From NCBI RefSeq assembly GCF_020921035.1, contig NC_063156.1, positions 3,968,001 through 4,032,000 on the forward strand: DNA of 64,000 bases, written 5' to 3'. This document shows, piece after piece, positions 1-11,700 of the stretch. A program made the translations under genes and the position numbers. Under the pieces are notes generated by a model, which searched no databases, was not told where the DNA came from, and worked only from the letters and a program-made list of their open reading frames with translations. Position 1 is the stretch's first letter. Every line of letters starts with the position of its first letter. This stretch comes from Rhodamnia argentea. Its lineage: Eukaryota > Streptophyta > Magnoliopsida > Myrtales > Myrtaceae.

Positions 1-778
1 TTGCAATCATCTGCAGCGTTCACCTCAAGGTCCCTAGGAGTATCTACAGCCCTTATTGTTCCGGGAATACTGAAGGAGTCCCGTTATAGGTCTTTAAATT
101 TCAAGTTTCACTGACTAGTTTGATTGGGCATATCATGTCATTTTAAATGTCAAGCATTTAGATACAATTCGGAACTTGGATTACGGATTATTTAAGCTTT
201 ATCTGTGTACCAATAGTTGTTGGAGGATGCTCGGTCATTTGAATTGAAAGTTTAGGGACAGCAACTCCGCTTCGATTGTTACTGTACTATGATGTCGAAT
301 CTTAGAAGTCGTCATCCACACTGCTGTTAGCTCTTGAACCCAACACAACAGATGTAGCATGCCTTCTTCTATTTTGAATTAACCGAGATTTCTTATTGTC
401 CGGAAAGGTAACTTAAGCTTCGTTTACGGAGTTATGGCTACTTCCCATTAGGCATGGTTTCTTGTCGTCAAAGTGCTTTGTATGAAGCGTATCCCGTTGA
501 AACCGACAAAAGGAATTTCACATTTCTTGGCAATGGAAAAATCTGCTTGGAAGCATGATGGGGGCTACACTTCCTGCAAGAACGTTCCTTCGACAGAAAA
601 CTAGGGGACTAGTTTAACTCAGCCGAGAATGTCGTACTTCCGAGGAGAAATCGTCCATTACATGGCGAAAAGAAAATGAACTTGAACAATAACGAAGCTC
701 TCTGGTTTTATTTTTCCTCCAAATAAACCTGGACCCGGAACATCCTACCTCGGCCCATTGATCTGCATGCCTCTTGAA
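1..778. other. Stretch without a recognised gene
   Basis: Mixed-composition DNA downstream of the X8 gene. I see no open frame with family resemblance and no clear repeat. The part nearest position 778 is presumably the 3' UTR of the X8 gene, which is transcribed towards low coordinates. Confidence 0.5.
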
Positions 779-2357
779 TCATGGAATGTAGTCGTAGTGG
801 CAAGAACCATGACCTGAGGATCGAACAGCTTGTCAAGTTAGCAGAACAAGTGGGAGAGATTATCTTACGATCCGATCCTATATGACCATGCTTTGTCCTT
901 TTTATTAGAGGTGAGCAAGATGGGTTGACTGAACTGCAAACCACCAGGACCGGTCCGATTCCCAGTTCCACGGGGGAATCGGGCCTCCCGGACAGGACCA
1001 ATTTCTTTTTATTTATTGTTTATTTCTTAAATTTGAACCTAATAATTCACCAGTTATTTTTTTATTTCTTAAATATAATTTTGATTTTAATTAATATATT
1101 AAAATTGAAGTCCGTATTGCTCACCCTAACTAATAATCTACCGGCTCCACTAGACCGTTTGGAAGCCGTACCAGACCGCGGACCAATCACCCCTGCCTTT
1201 TACCCCGAGAGCACTGATGTGATTACGCAACATTTCACGTGGTTTTGTTGACTGGGGTCATTTGTCTTCTCTCGATCTTGTTAAAGCAAAGTGAAGAAAG
1301 AAAAGGGCTAGGCCGCCATGATCAGAGTGAGCTCCGACAAATATACACCGTACCAGACATGGCCATTTAAAACTCACGAGGCACACTCTTCCTAGCCACA
1401 TGGACTGCGATTCTTTTCTATAGATCCCATGTGAGGGATCAAGTACCCCCTAAAGCTGTTCGGGATCGCCCCTTAGTAGAAAATTACATTAAAAAGTTCT
1501 AAAGCATTATTTGTGCGCTGTTTGAATTGAAGAAAACACAAAAAGAAAAATAAAAAAAGAAAAAAAGAAACTTTTTCTGTACTATTTTAGCTAGCAAAAT
1601 TGTCACGTAATTGGCACCATGGTAAAAGATTTTAACTTTCGCTATCATGACATAAATCCCCTTTGGACAACATAGACTACTTCTTTCAATATAACTTTCA
1701 TGTTTTCTTGTTAGATGGGTGCGGAAGAACATGTTCAGAAGCGGAGACAAGAGACCAAAGATGCTTACTGGGATCGAGCTCCGTGGTCATGGCGGCACCG
1801 CGGAAGTAGCAAGATCCGCCGGTGTTCTTGAACTTCTGGTAGTAGCTGTTGAAGGCATAGGAAGCGTGAGCCCTCACGGTGTTGGGGAGATAGCAAGGCT
1901 GGTTCACCTGGATTGGAGTGCAATCAGCCCCTCCTCTTCCACATGCCCAGTCCAGAGCTGCCTGGAGTTCGACGTCCGGGGTCTGCTCGTCGGCCACGCA
2001 CCATTGCTCGAACTCCCCAGCTAAGCGCATTGTCATCAAGAAGCAGAGAAATAGAGATCAGGAGAGGCTCTCTGGCGATGCCCCATTTCATCAGATGAGC
2101 AGATGGAAGCATCCGAGACAGTAAATCAGACAGTGGAAGCTCAGTGAGTGTCTGTCTACTCGTCTGGATGACTTGATCCAGTGCATGGAAGAGCAAAACG
2201 ACCATGAAGGCTAGACAGTTTTCAAGGTTCGTGATCAGTTGACCAGAGCTTGCCATGACTTGTTTGGGACAGAGTCAATGAGAAACTCACCTGATTTGTG
2301 TGGAACTGTTGCCAAGAAGAGGGCAGCTATCAGAATCCATTGCAGTGGAATTGACAT
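779..2357 (-). CDS. Secreted X8 (CBM43) domain protein, three exons, 117 residues
   Basis: The coding exons are 2357..2291, 2020..1769 and 813..779. They were joined by phase and by good GT-AG sites (donors GTGAGT and GTAAGC; acceptors CTTAG and CTCAG). Residues 1-22 form a signal peptide ([19 protein letters not shown]). The rest is an X8 domain with the expected six cysteines at 30, 49, 56, 65, 93 and 111 and the [15 protein letters not shown] core. The 35-nt last exon supplies the final cysteine (HGSC) and the end HYDYIP. X8/CBM43 domains bind beta-1,3-glucan (callose) in the wall or at plasmodesmata. This protein lacks a glucanase domain and shows no clear GPI-anchor tail, so it is the short stand-alone type. 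A TATA-like box lies about 75 bp upstream, and the second intron (955 bp) may carry a transposon remnant. Family assignment is strong; the glucan target is inferred. Confidence 0.9.
906..1193. mobile_element. Possible hAT-like non-autonomous remnant in X8 intron 2
   Basis: The left end TAGAGGTGAGCA and right end (read inverted) CAGGGGTGATTG resemble the ends of the better element at 27551-28158. Both contain accggtcc/ggttcc-type inner sequence. The flanking octamers ctttttat and ccttttac agree at only 6 of 8 bases, so the target duplication is doubtful. Confidence 0.35.
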
Positions 2358-2388
2358 GCCTCTTTCTGGAGCCTGTGTGCGTGAGAGA

Positions 2389-2413
2389 GAGACAGAGAGA
2401 GAGAGAGAGAGAT
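2389..2413. repeat. (GA)n / (CT)n tract in the X8 leader
   Basis: An interrupted GA run lies between the TATA-like box and the start codon of the X8 gene. Read on the gene strand it is a CT-rich 5' UTR. GA/CT tracts in plant leaders can bind BPC/GAGA-type factors; that role is not shown here. Confidence 0.7.
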
Positions 2414-2430
2414 GGACTCCAGCTAGGAGA

Positions 2431-2440
2431 CTTTTATATT
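2431..2440 (-). promoter_or_regulatory. TATA-like box of the X8 gene
   Basis: On the minus strand this reads AATATAAAAG, about 75 bp upstream of the chosen ATG at 2357. That spacing suits a short leader and supports the start at 2357 over an in-frame ATG at 2444, which lies upstream of the box. Confidence 0.6.
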
Positions 2441-3206
2441 CCACCCCAACATTACGCTGTCATTCCAAGGACAATTAGAGGCATGTGACAAAGTAATAAC
2501 AGTTCATGAGGTGTTGTTGTTCCCCTTTCAACTTTTTTTAGCACTTGAACTTCTTCAGTTCACATTGATGGGGTTTTGGCCTATTCCTTCTTTCTTATCC
2601 TATCTTGTTTCTAGAAAAATGGATAAGCTCACGGCGTGCTAGGGCCAAAGTTAACAAAAACTTTGTTTCATTGCCAAGTGAAATGCCATAATGCCCTGTA
2701 AAGGATGAACCTTGTGTAGCAGTTGCAGGACAGAAAATCTCGTCAATAAGCCGCGCTTGTATGAACACAACGATCTATACGATATACGTACAGCCTTCGC
2801 AAAGTCGCATTATTTACCTGTGCCCATCTCGTTCTGAGGTAGATGAAATCTGTGGACAACTTTACCTCTTCTTTTTATGAGTCATGCAGACATTCCTTTT
2901 CGATGATTTCAAAACGGAGTGATCCTTGCAAAGAAGTAGTTGGCAAATGGGATTCTTATTGTCTACCTTATTTTCCTAAAGACAATGTACTGTTTACATT
3001 GCTATCCTATGCCAGGATCCTAGGTTCCACATTAAGATGCGGCTTAAATGCCCGTTACAATCCTTTTTGTTGTATGACAGCCAGTCCTGTATTCTGGGTT
3101 CTTCTCCTTTTTCAACCAAACAGGCACATGCACTTCCCTTGTGTTTGAACTACCCAACAACTAAGCCCAGGAGATATGCACCTTCATCAGCTCATGAACC
3201 TTGCAA

Positions 3207-3213
3207 TATATAA
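3207..3213 (+). promoter_or_regulatory. TATA-like box of the FAS1 gene
   Basis: TATATAA lies about 70 bp before the start codon at 3278, a normal spacing for a plant gene with a short leader. The 920 bp between this gene and the divergent X8 gene probably holds both promoters. Confidence 0.6.
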
Positions 3214-3277
3214 ACAAGCTTCATGCTGAAAGACATGCTCAAAATCTGCGGTTCAGAAGAGCTCGCATAGAATAGAG

Positions 3278-3871
3278 ATGATGGCCTTGTGGTTCTTCAT
3301 CCTTCTTCAGATATGTGCTCTCGCCGAATCTCGGCCCACAGGTGAAGTTAACCGAACCGACCTGCACAAAGCCATGGCCGACATGAGAATGAAGTCCTAC
3401 CATGGCTTTGTCATCCTTCTCCAAATGCTCAACACTTACCCCGACGCACTCCATGGCTCTAATATCACCTTCCTAATGCCAAATGACCAGCAGCTGTCCA
3501 AGGCCTCGGTGAGTCGGAAAGATCTACAAGATTTCATCCTCAGCCATTCGATCCCCGTGCCACTCCCGATGACCAACCTGGTTCACTTCCCCAACAGGAC
3601 TCTCCTACCCACATGCCTTCCCAACCGGATGATCAGCATCACGAACAACGGGAGGTCAGGCATGTTCGTGAACAACGCCAGGATTGTGAACCCAGACGTC
3701 TGTCTGTGTTCTCTGATTCGGTGCCACGGTATTAGCGACACGCTCATGTTGGATGCTTCCGAGTATTCCCCCCATCATGTTGCTAATGAAGAGTCGAAAA
3801 GGTTCAATAGACGAAACCAAGCCAAATCTGCTGCAACTGTTTGGCCGAAAAGATCAACTACCGTCCATTAA
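3278..3871 (+). CDS. Secreted FAS1 (fasciclin-like) domain protein, single exon, 197 residues
   Basis: The first ~18 residues are a signal peptide (MMALWFFILLQICALAES); Met1 and Met2 are both possible starts. Residues ~25-160 form a single FAS1 domain, with the YHGFVILLQMLN helix, an ITFLMPNDQQLS box (the conserved TFxxPND motif) and an FILSHSIPV segment. Three N-glycosylation sequons are visible (NRT, NIT, NRT). The basic tail (~165-197) shows no hydrophobic GPI-anchor signal and no Pro/Ala-rich AGP region, so this is not a classical FLA. It belongs with the short plant FAS1 proteins of unknown role, which are exported to the wall or apoplast. Adhesion or wall function is inferred from the family. 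The gene is intronless. Confidence 0.82.
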   Translation: MMALWFFILLQICALAESRPTGEVNRTDLHKAMADMRMKSYHGFVILLQMLNTYPDALHGSNITFLMPNDQQLSKASVSRKDLQDFILSHSIPVPLPMTNLVHFPNRTLLPTCLPNRMISITNNGRSGMFVNNARIVNPDVCLCSLIRCHGISDTLMLDASEYSPHHVANEESKRFNRRNQAKSAATVWPKRSTTVH

Positions 3872-4530
3872 TCCTGGCAGTTAGCTTCTTCTAGTAATTT
3901 CTATTCTGTCGAATAAGATAGATGTGGGTATCATCCATGGCAAGCTTAAAATTGTCCCGGTGACAGTAATAAAGTAATGTTGACGACAATGCTCACAAGA
4001 ACTTTCAATCCCAGAACCATGGACAAACCCACTGCTCTGCAAATTTGTGAACTCTAGTGAAGATTTAGTCTTTTATCAAGCATATACAACGATTGGAAAC
4101 GGCAAAAGTTCTTTATTTTCTGTTACTTTACAGTGGTGCTACAGATGTGAATTGACAACATATTCCTGGTGGCTTTGCCGTCTCAAAATCTAGTTCTTGC
4201 CCAAGCAATCCAGACAGAACAAGCCCATCATAATTGCTCAAGTAAAAGGAAAGGATCGTGGAAGGAATCTGCAGAAATCATCGGGTAAACCGTGTCTGGT
4301 ATACCATGTTACAAAGTTCTTGAACCAAAAACGTAAGTAGAATACTGACCACACGAGGTCGTATGCATATGTAAGGTTAACTCTCCATATTCATCAAAGA
4401 GGGCACAACTGAAATCAATTAGAAGATTGCACAGTGAGCATCTCGTCCATATCATCAAACCCAACCAGACCCGGTCCCACCCCTCACCCCGCCCCCCAAA
4501 ACCCCAAAATCTCAGCATCTCCTACATCGC
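3872..4530. other. Convergent 3' flanks of the FAS1 and GCIP-like genes
   Basis: This spacer lies between two genes that converge. It presumably holds both 3' UTRs. No further coding signal or repeat was recognised. Confidence 0.5.
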
Positions 4531-5701
4531 TTAATCACTCAAAGTAGTGCTCTGCAGTAGGCTTTCCAAATCATCAGGGCAAGAGCAACTTAAATCGGAC
4601 TCGAACCGTTTGAGTGAACTTCTGATGCTATCACAAGCCCGAATAAAACCCTCTGAAGCTCCTTTAATATTTTCCACCTCCACCTGTAAATCATTGAGAT
4701 GAGTCAACATTTTTTCTGAAGCCACCGTCATGGCTGAGATTTCTTGCGGAGGGTAAAGGCAAGCACCGAGCTCGTCGATTTGTACTCCTATTCCTTGGCA
4801 TAGCTTCAACAACTTTTCCAGAGAATCCACAAAAGCACCGCCGTCGTCTGAATTTTCCATCTTCAGCAAACCTGTGATGGCGCGTATTAATTCCTTGACA
4901 ACTGTGAGGGTATCGGACACAACGACACTTGCCGCATTAGCAACTTTCATCTCTTCAGGTGATAAGTCATTGCCTATGTCACCTTCACTTGAATTATCTT
5001 CAACCTGAGTCTCGCCTTCTTTTGTACAGGAGACATCAGAAGCTTCATCACTGGGGTCCAGGCAAGCCGGCTTGAGCTCTTTCATCTCACGAAGGACATC
5101 CTTCATGGTAACTGCAACCTGCGACATGGCCCGCCCAATTGCAGTAATATTTGTTGCTGGAGCTTTCTTAAGAGCAGAACATGCCTCCCATACTGTACCA
5201 ACTAGCACTGGAATGGAAAGCCCCTGTTCCTCATCACTTCTAGAACCTGTTGATAAACATGTTCTAAAACATTCCGCAAAGAAATTGCATGCTATTACCA
5301 TAAATTGCAGGACAACAAAGTTGGATAGTTAAGCAAAATTTGCATGTATCAAGCCTGCTTTCAAAAACAATTCTCAAAACAACTACCTATTTAACAACAG
5401 ACAAGCAAGTCCAAATTGATCTATGTCTTCAAAAACAAAAAGGGTCTCCACAAACATCTCCCGACAAGCTCCTAATTTCTTAGGTTTGGATGTACCCATG
5501 TAACCCTTTTCCCGTAATTTCCAATCATCTACTCCACGAATCCCATCAAAAGTTACTTTGCAACATTGTCCACCTCTCCTGGAAATTGATAAGTTTTGCT
5601 TATGGGAGGGAGGGAGCATCAAATAAATTAAGGCTCAGATGTTACCACCTTAGCCTTTGGACCTGAACTTCAAACCTGTCCATGGGGTGTAGGATGCATG
5701 A

Positions 5702-5740
<39 letters not shown>

Positions 5741-6977
5741 GACCAGGATTTACCACAATAATGGACAGATGTGCTGAGCAACTTAAAGCTACAATCAACA
5801 ACTTTCTTCACCATTTCGTGGATATTGGAAGAAAGAGTCGGTCCAGCACCCACCATGCTTCCATGGGACAACAGCAGAAAACCCTGAAGTGCATTAAAGT
5901 ATGTTGTCATGCTTTCCTCCATCGCTTTAGCTTGAGGTTTTTGTCCCATCCACAACATTCCGACTGCACGGTCAAAACAAGCACCAATAAGTATGAGAGA
6001 GTCAATATCATTTGCTCGCTAAGAACTGACTTCTATCGCAAAGTCTATCTGTCGAGACCTACTCAAGATACTAGCAAAAACAGTTTGTCCTCTCTCTTTC
6101 ACTGAAAAAAGACAGCTTGCCCTTTGAAAACCGCAACACTGATTTATGTCATTCCAGCCATTTCTGCATTTAGCTGTATTTGTACTAAATTTTACCAGAT
6201 AAAGTCCGGTCCTCTGCGAAATACCGAAAGCGTAGTAAAGTTTGTCAAAGTTCCAAGACCCGCAATGAATACGAATCTCGACAGCAGCCTAAGGTAGATC
6301 GATGTATTTGCAGACATAAGCTATATACACCAACTAAATTTACTTAATTCAACAAAATGACTGGTTTATCTTAGCATGTTCAGAGAATGAAGCCCCCCAA
6401 AGTCCACAAGAAAAGGAACAACATAGGCGTTGACCAGATAAGTCCATGCTGAAGGTAAAGGATCGCCACCAGAACCATACATACGTATCAAGATAACAAA
6501 GCCAATTGTCAATGAAAAAAGAACAAGCAGACTAGAGGTCATGGATCATTACCAGAGCAAGCAAAGGAAAAAAGAAAACCTTGGCGAGTGCCAACATGGA
6601 CAAGTATCACACAGAAGCAGAAATTACGAGCTCGCAGCAAGGAGAGAGAGAGAGAGAAAGAGAGAGACAGTACCCACAGTGGCTTGCTTGGAGACTTGGT
6701 CGCCGACCTTGACGACCTCTTCCCAACTCACCCGTTTGAGAAAACAAGAGGGTTTTTGACTCAACACCTGCACAGGTCACGCACGCAGAAACCCATGCGA
6801 TTCCCCATTGTTAGAAGAAGAAGAAACCCAAAAAAGATTCAATCTTTCTTGAAAATGGAAGAGGAGAGAGCGAGAGATAGAGAGAGGCGAGTGGACCTGG
6901 TAGGTGTCGTGTATGGTGTCGAGGTGGGAATTCAAGACGCGAGCCAGGTGCTCGTGATCTCCCTCCGCTCCTCCCAT
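4531..6977 (-). CDS. GCIP / cyclin-D1-binding protein 1-like, four exons, 366 residues
   Basis: The exons are 6977..6897, 6767..6674, 5963..5754 and 5246..4531 (81, 94, 210 and 716 nt; 1101 in total). Every junction keeps phase. The protein begins MGGAEGDHEHLARVLNSHLD and continues through VSWEEVVKVGDQVSKQATV, then TTYFNALQGFLLLSHGSMVG, PTLSSNIHEMVKKVVDCSF and VGTVWEACSALKKAPATN. This is the helical N-terminal core of the GCIP family (Grap2 and cyclin-D-interacting protein). An acidic linker (residues ~185-225) is followed by a second helical region. Animal members bind cyclin D1 and HLH proteins; the plant homologues are little studied, so any cell-cycle role is inference. All three introns begin with a CT-rich stretch close to the donor site (see findings). 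Start choice: this ATG directly precedes the conserved helix, whereas an in-frame ATG at 7106 adds unconserved residues. Confidence 0.87.
5706..5738. repeat. (GA)n / (CT)n microsatellite in intron 3 of the GCIP-like gene
   Basis: About 16 GA units. On the gene strand it is a CT tract beginning about 17 bases after the intron-3 donor. Confidence 0.9.
6642..6668. repeat. (GA)n / (CT)n tract in intron 2 of the GCIP-like gene
   Basis: On the gene strand this is an interrupted CT run starting at about base 6 of the intron, immediately after donor GTACT. Confidence 0.85.
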
Positions 6978-7430
6978 TCTCTCTCGCTCTCTACTGGGAA
7001 AGTTAGGGCATATATGTATGTATCCGTACCCTATTCTGAATGGTGGTGATGATGATGATGCTGCTACATGTAAATTGACTCCATGTTCATCCAAATTAAT
7101 CCCCAAATGCGATGAGTTTCTTTACTCAATTTGAGACAAAGCATTTTGATGAAATATATATACAACCTGATCACTAGTTTGAGAATTTTTCTCAGCGATG
7201 ATTAGTCCGAATTATTAAGAAAATATCTTTTAGTTTGTGGTATTATGTCCACTTTCCTCGAGCATCTCTTTGTATGTTGATAGTATAGCAAACTTAGTTT
7301 TCAAAACTATGGCAATGGCAAATCCAATTCGAGATGAGTATGATCCCTTCTCCTTCGTACTCAATTTGTATGTGGGCTAGACTCATTTCTAACAACTCTA
7401 GGAGGGTTTTGTACTTTGCTTTCTCTCGAA

Positions 7431-8012
7431 GAAAATAGTATAAAAAGTCCTAAACTTATTGTATTCTTGTCAATTCAACTCTAAACTTTCTAATTTTACT
7501 AATTGAATCATAAACATTTTCACATTCGGTCAATTTTAACTGAAAATTGTTGACGTGAACTTCGATCGTCCTACATGGCACGATCAACGCTACATGACAC
7601 GTTCATTTGAAGTTGACAATTTTTAATCGTATTTATTATTTTTCAAAATTATGTTAATTTTTTTCCTTTTCCTTTTTTTTTTTTTTTTTATTTTCGTTGT
7701 TTTTTTTTTCTCAACTTGGTCCAGCTACCGGCGAGGGCTTGGCGACCTTCGTTGGCCGCCGAGAAAAAAAAAAGCAAAGGAAAAAAACATAATTAGAAAT
7801 TTGAAAAAATTATCGAAGAGTGTACACTTCAACGCTGGCCTTACCAGGATAGCTAGCGTTCACATCGGAGATTTTTTGCCAAAATTGGCCGAATAGACTA
7901 AATTGATAAAAGGTGAAAAGATTTAGGATTCAATTGGCAAAATTAAAAAGTTTAGGGCTAAATTGATAAAAGCGCGATAGATTTAGGACTTTTTGGATAA
8001 TTTTTCATTTTC
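7431..8012. mobile_element. Inverted-repeat (foldback) MITE-like element
   Basis: The first ~110 bases and the last ~110 bases are imperfect inverted copies. Both contain aaaaagtcctaaa, a caatt(t/c)a..ctaaac module and tttcac..tcggtcaattt (or its near match). The centre holds poly-T and a GC-richer stem. No coding capacity and no sure target duplication were seen. A diverged relative lies at 26737-27110. Superfamily is uncertain; a Mutator-type or foldback element fits the long terminal inverted repeats. Confidence 0.7.
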
Positions 8013-8391
8013 TCTTGTCGCTACAAATCGGATGTCCACATTGAGATCCCAATTTGATTTGCCTTCCTCAATTCCTCTAAAGGCTGCCTACAACATCAGA
8101 TTGCACCCGCAACTTTCTCTGTTCATCCATATTATAAGGTGGTTTACACACTTCATAACAAGGTGTCCAGGACGATCGGATCTTGGTAACATGATCAACG
8201 GTGACTGTGGAAGAAAGGAAAAAAGGGAAGAACATGTCTTGTAATGAAGTAGAAAATGAGCCAATCACAAAACCGGCGTACACGTATTGTTATTACTCTG
8301 TTTATGTATCGCTATTACTCGCTCCTCTGTTCATCGCAGCTTGTCATAAAGAATAAAAACACAAGATGTACTTGGAATCTTAAAAAGTCCT

Positions 8392-8784
8392 CTAAAGATG
8401 GAGAGAAGTATCGACTTCCGAATAGTCGGGAGATCTAGACGAGATCGCAGATGCCACGTTTGGCCATGCGTTAGGAGACAGCATCGTGTTCATGGTCCGG
8501 AACTTGGCGTGATTCCGCTGCGAGTGCGGGTTGAGGCCTAGCGAGAGGAAACAATCTTCAGGGGTCGGTCTGGGCAGAAGATGAGGATGACTCGACTGAT
8601 GCTGGAAACGAGCCCTGGAGCTGTCGGGGCTAGCGCTGCGGTTGGGATGGCCCGGTTCGGAGATCCATCTCATGTGCTCCGTCTGCTCTCTCCTCTCCTT
8701 GGCTCTCTGAAGCTCCTCGAACCTTTCTTGAAGCAAGGCCAGGGAGGACCGGACCATCTTCGTATCGCCGCTCTGCCTCGCCAT
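8392..8784 (-). CDS. Small plant protein of unknown function, 130 residues
   Basis: An uninterrupted frame starting MARQSGDTKMVRSSLALLQE. Residues ~10-38 look like an amphipathic, charged helix (LLQERFEELQRAKERREQ), possibly a short coiled coil. The remainder is Ser/Pro/His-rich and probably disordered, with a PTPEDCFLSLGLNP motif near residue 75. Local GC content is clearly above the flanks, which favours real coding. I have an impression of similar short, plant-only proteins with a conserved N-terminal helix but can name no family. No signal peptide or membrane segment is present. Introns beyond this exon cannot be excluded. Confidence 0.55.
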   Translation of the reverse strand: MARQSGDTKMVRSSLALLQERFEELQRAKERREQTEHMRWISEPGHPNRSASPDSSRARFQHQSSHPHLLPRPTPEDCFLSLGLNPHSQRNHAKFRTMNTMLSPNAWPNVASAISSRSPDYSEVDTSLHL

Positions 8785-11700
8785 TGTTGGGAGTGGGGGT
8801 TGGAAACTTCTTGTGATTTGTCAGCCTCGCTCACCGAATTCGGAGGTCAACATATACCGGGGAGGATCGGCAGGGTGGGAACAAAGTCCAAGAGGAAACA
8901 TTCAAGATTCCAACGAAGGTTCATGGAGGGGATGAGGAGGCAAATGAATTCCTAGTGGGGAGAGTAGTGGCAAGAGGAAGAGTCCAAATAAAGATGTGGA
9001 TAGCATTTGGAAGTTCCTCTGCAAGGGAATAAGTAGATTTCGTCATTCGACTGCATCCCCCTTAGCTTCGGAGATGGAGGACTTACTTTGCTGTATTAGG
9101 GAGTTTATTAATGCTATTCATTGGACTGATTGTCTTGTTTTCTTCTTCATTCTGGATTAGGAGAGAAGGCGGATGAGATTTGTTCTGGTTCCTGAGAGAA
9201 AGAGACAATGAACATTTTGTTCTGGTTCTTTCACTTGTTGCCGTCAAGAGTTTCACCCTGAGAAGGCCGTAGAAATGGACCCCAAGGGCTTGGGAATGGG
9301 GCTTTGTGGTACAGGGCCTCCGAGGAAAACATGTCAAGACTTGAGATCAGAATGCGCAGAATCAAATCGAGAAAACAGAGGATGGGACATAGATTTTTTG
9401 ATTTGTCAAATGTTACTAGCGTGGAGATGAACCATAAGGCCAGAAACCAAACAGAGAATATGAGGAGAAATTACGGTTTCATTATTGCTCGACCATATCT
9501 TGTATAAATTGCAGCTCGATGCAAGAACTAAAGCGTTCATCCTTCGACGGATAGATAACCCGAATTTCTCTATGTAAGAAGTCAAGAGTCCTTCAAAGCT
9601 CGACCGAGGATAACTGGGTGCGGACTCCGACACTGAATTCCGAGGTTTAGTCCACCCGTGAGAATTAAAGAATGCATGAACACAAGGCAACACAAACATT
9701 ATGGACAAAAGTTCACACAGAGCACAGGGAAGAAGCTTACGTAGGAGAATACTTTCTCGCTAGACAAGTTTTACTCACTTGCAATGCACAATGTTTCATC
9801 AGTAGAGTACCAAAGGGTACCACCCCTGTACAATGACACACAACTTGAAACAAATTCTGACGACAACTCGATATCTCTGTGATACAAAAACCCAGAAACT
9901 TCATCAACCTATCTTACCAAACGCTAGACTTCTGATTCTCGAATAACTCCAAGATCACCCAAATGGACACCCTTGCCCCAATTGAAGAATAGATTACTAG
10001 TGCTTGCACCACTTATTTGCGTAACCTGTAAGTGCATAAGGGATAGGAGAGCCAACTCAACAAGGGAAACCTCCATCCCCATGAACTAGCAGCTTTATAT
10101 AATTAGAGCAGAACGCGGCAAGTATTTTCTTGATCACTTATTTTACTGGGGCTTGACTAGTATGATTAAACATCTACCAATATACAATAAAGGATTCATC
10201 ACTGATGGTGAAATGAGCTCTGCTTCTCCTCCTCCTCCCTTGCTTGGCTCTTCTTCTCCTCTGTTGGGGCTATGGCACATAAACTGTAGTTCATTACCTT
10301 AACGTTCAGCTGTGCTGTCTGCCAGGCAAGAGGAAAGCCTCAAATGACCAAGAAACACACTTTCATGCTGCAAAATGGAGGCAAGTATCTCATTTCCCCA
10401 ATCTAAGCTTGATTTCCATCCGTCATAGCAAAGGTATACTGAAATATCTGCGATTCTGCTATTCTGCAGAAAAGGACAAATGAAGATAAGGCGCCGTATT
10501 ATCCAGTTTACATTGTAATTGGGGTGTGCTATTGGCAGAACCACTCTGGTGAATATATAGTGTTGCAAACAGTTCTCCTCCAAAATGTTAACCCTGTATA
10601 CTTCCTCCTTGAGCTTGCCAAAAAGAGCTTATAGAAGTGAGTTTTACAAAACCTAAAGCGACCACAAAAGGGATTTCTCATCTTGAAGCAAAAGAAGGAA
10701 GATAGTACAAAACACTACTTTTGGGAATGGCAAAAAATAAAGTAATTGCAGATCTTTGACACTGAAATCAAGAACATCTACTAGGATTAAAGCCTCCATC
10801 GTGCTTCATTATTTGTGAGGTTATTGCAGAAAAACATCAAAAGCAAAATGAAAAAACTTCAAGAGCAAACATCAATTTCATTTGAAGTGTAATCTGCAGA
10901 TAATTATATCCTCCAGTCTACAAATCAGCAAGATGTATATAAAGTCATGAGCGTCCACAAATTTGGGATGAGACATTTCATAAACCAGTTATAGCCATAA
11001 ATTCCCTATGAAAAACTGTCACAGCTTTTGCTCTCTACTCAAACTTTGGACCACAAGAGTTCAGTTATTAGGTCAACCGCGTGATGAAGTAGTAGAATGT
11101 GCTACATTCATCCCCCATGGCAAAGAGAAGTCTACACTTAAATCAATCAAAACTTTAGATTCTTCATTCCTCCTGTATGTAAGTGTTCACAAGGAAGCCA
11201 TATCAGGTACTTCACTTGTCCTTCCGCTTAAGAAAGATGGAGAATTTGTTTATATTGCTGCCCTGAGGTCCAATCAAACAAGGGCGTAATAAGAATATTC
11301 CGCAAGCCTCAAAGTACTACAGGCAGTTTGTGCCAAGATTGAGCAGGGTCCTTTGAAAATTCTATATATTCAATTATGAGGTCAGGCCGGGTGCAAAATT
11401 CAAAAGCTTTTCCTAGCTCACCCATCGAATGCAAATCCCCGATAAACGACCAAAATTCAGGGTTGGACAGACCCTAGAAGTAAGAATAATATTTTGGGAT
11501 TGGACAATGATCGATGGGCTAGGCTAGGTACTATTGTCCCAATTAAACTTTTCATCACTTCCAAATGAAACAATACTTTATCCAAGTCTACCTAACGAAG
11601 GACTTGACCTCTCAAACTAGACAGGCCCCATTTTCTATAATCCAGGGAATAGTAATTCATTATCCATGCAGGGGCCAGGCACTTACAAAGTCGCTCTAAA

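Noticed and set aside
11008-11289. Plus-strand frame of 93 residues
   Set aside because: No family resemblance, and the opposite strand has stronger exon-like signals.
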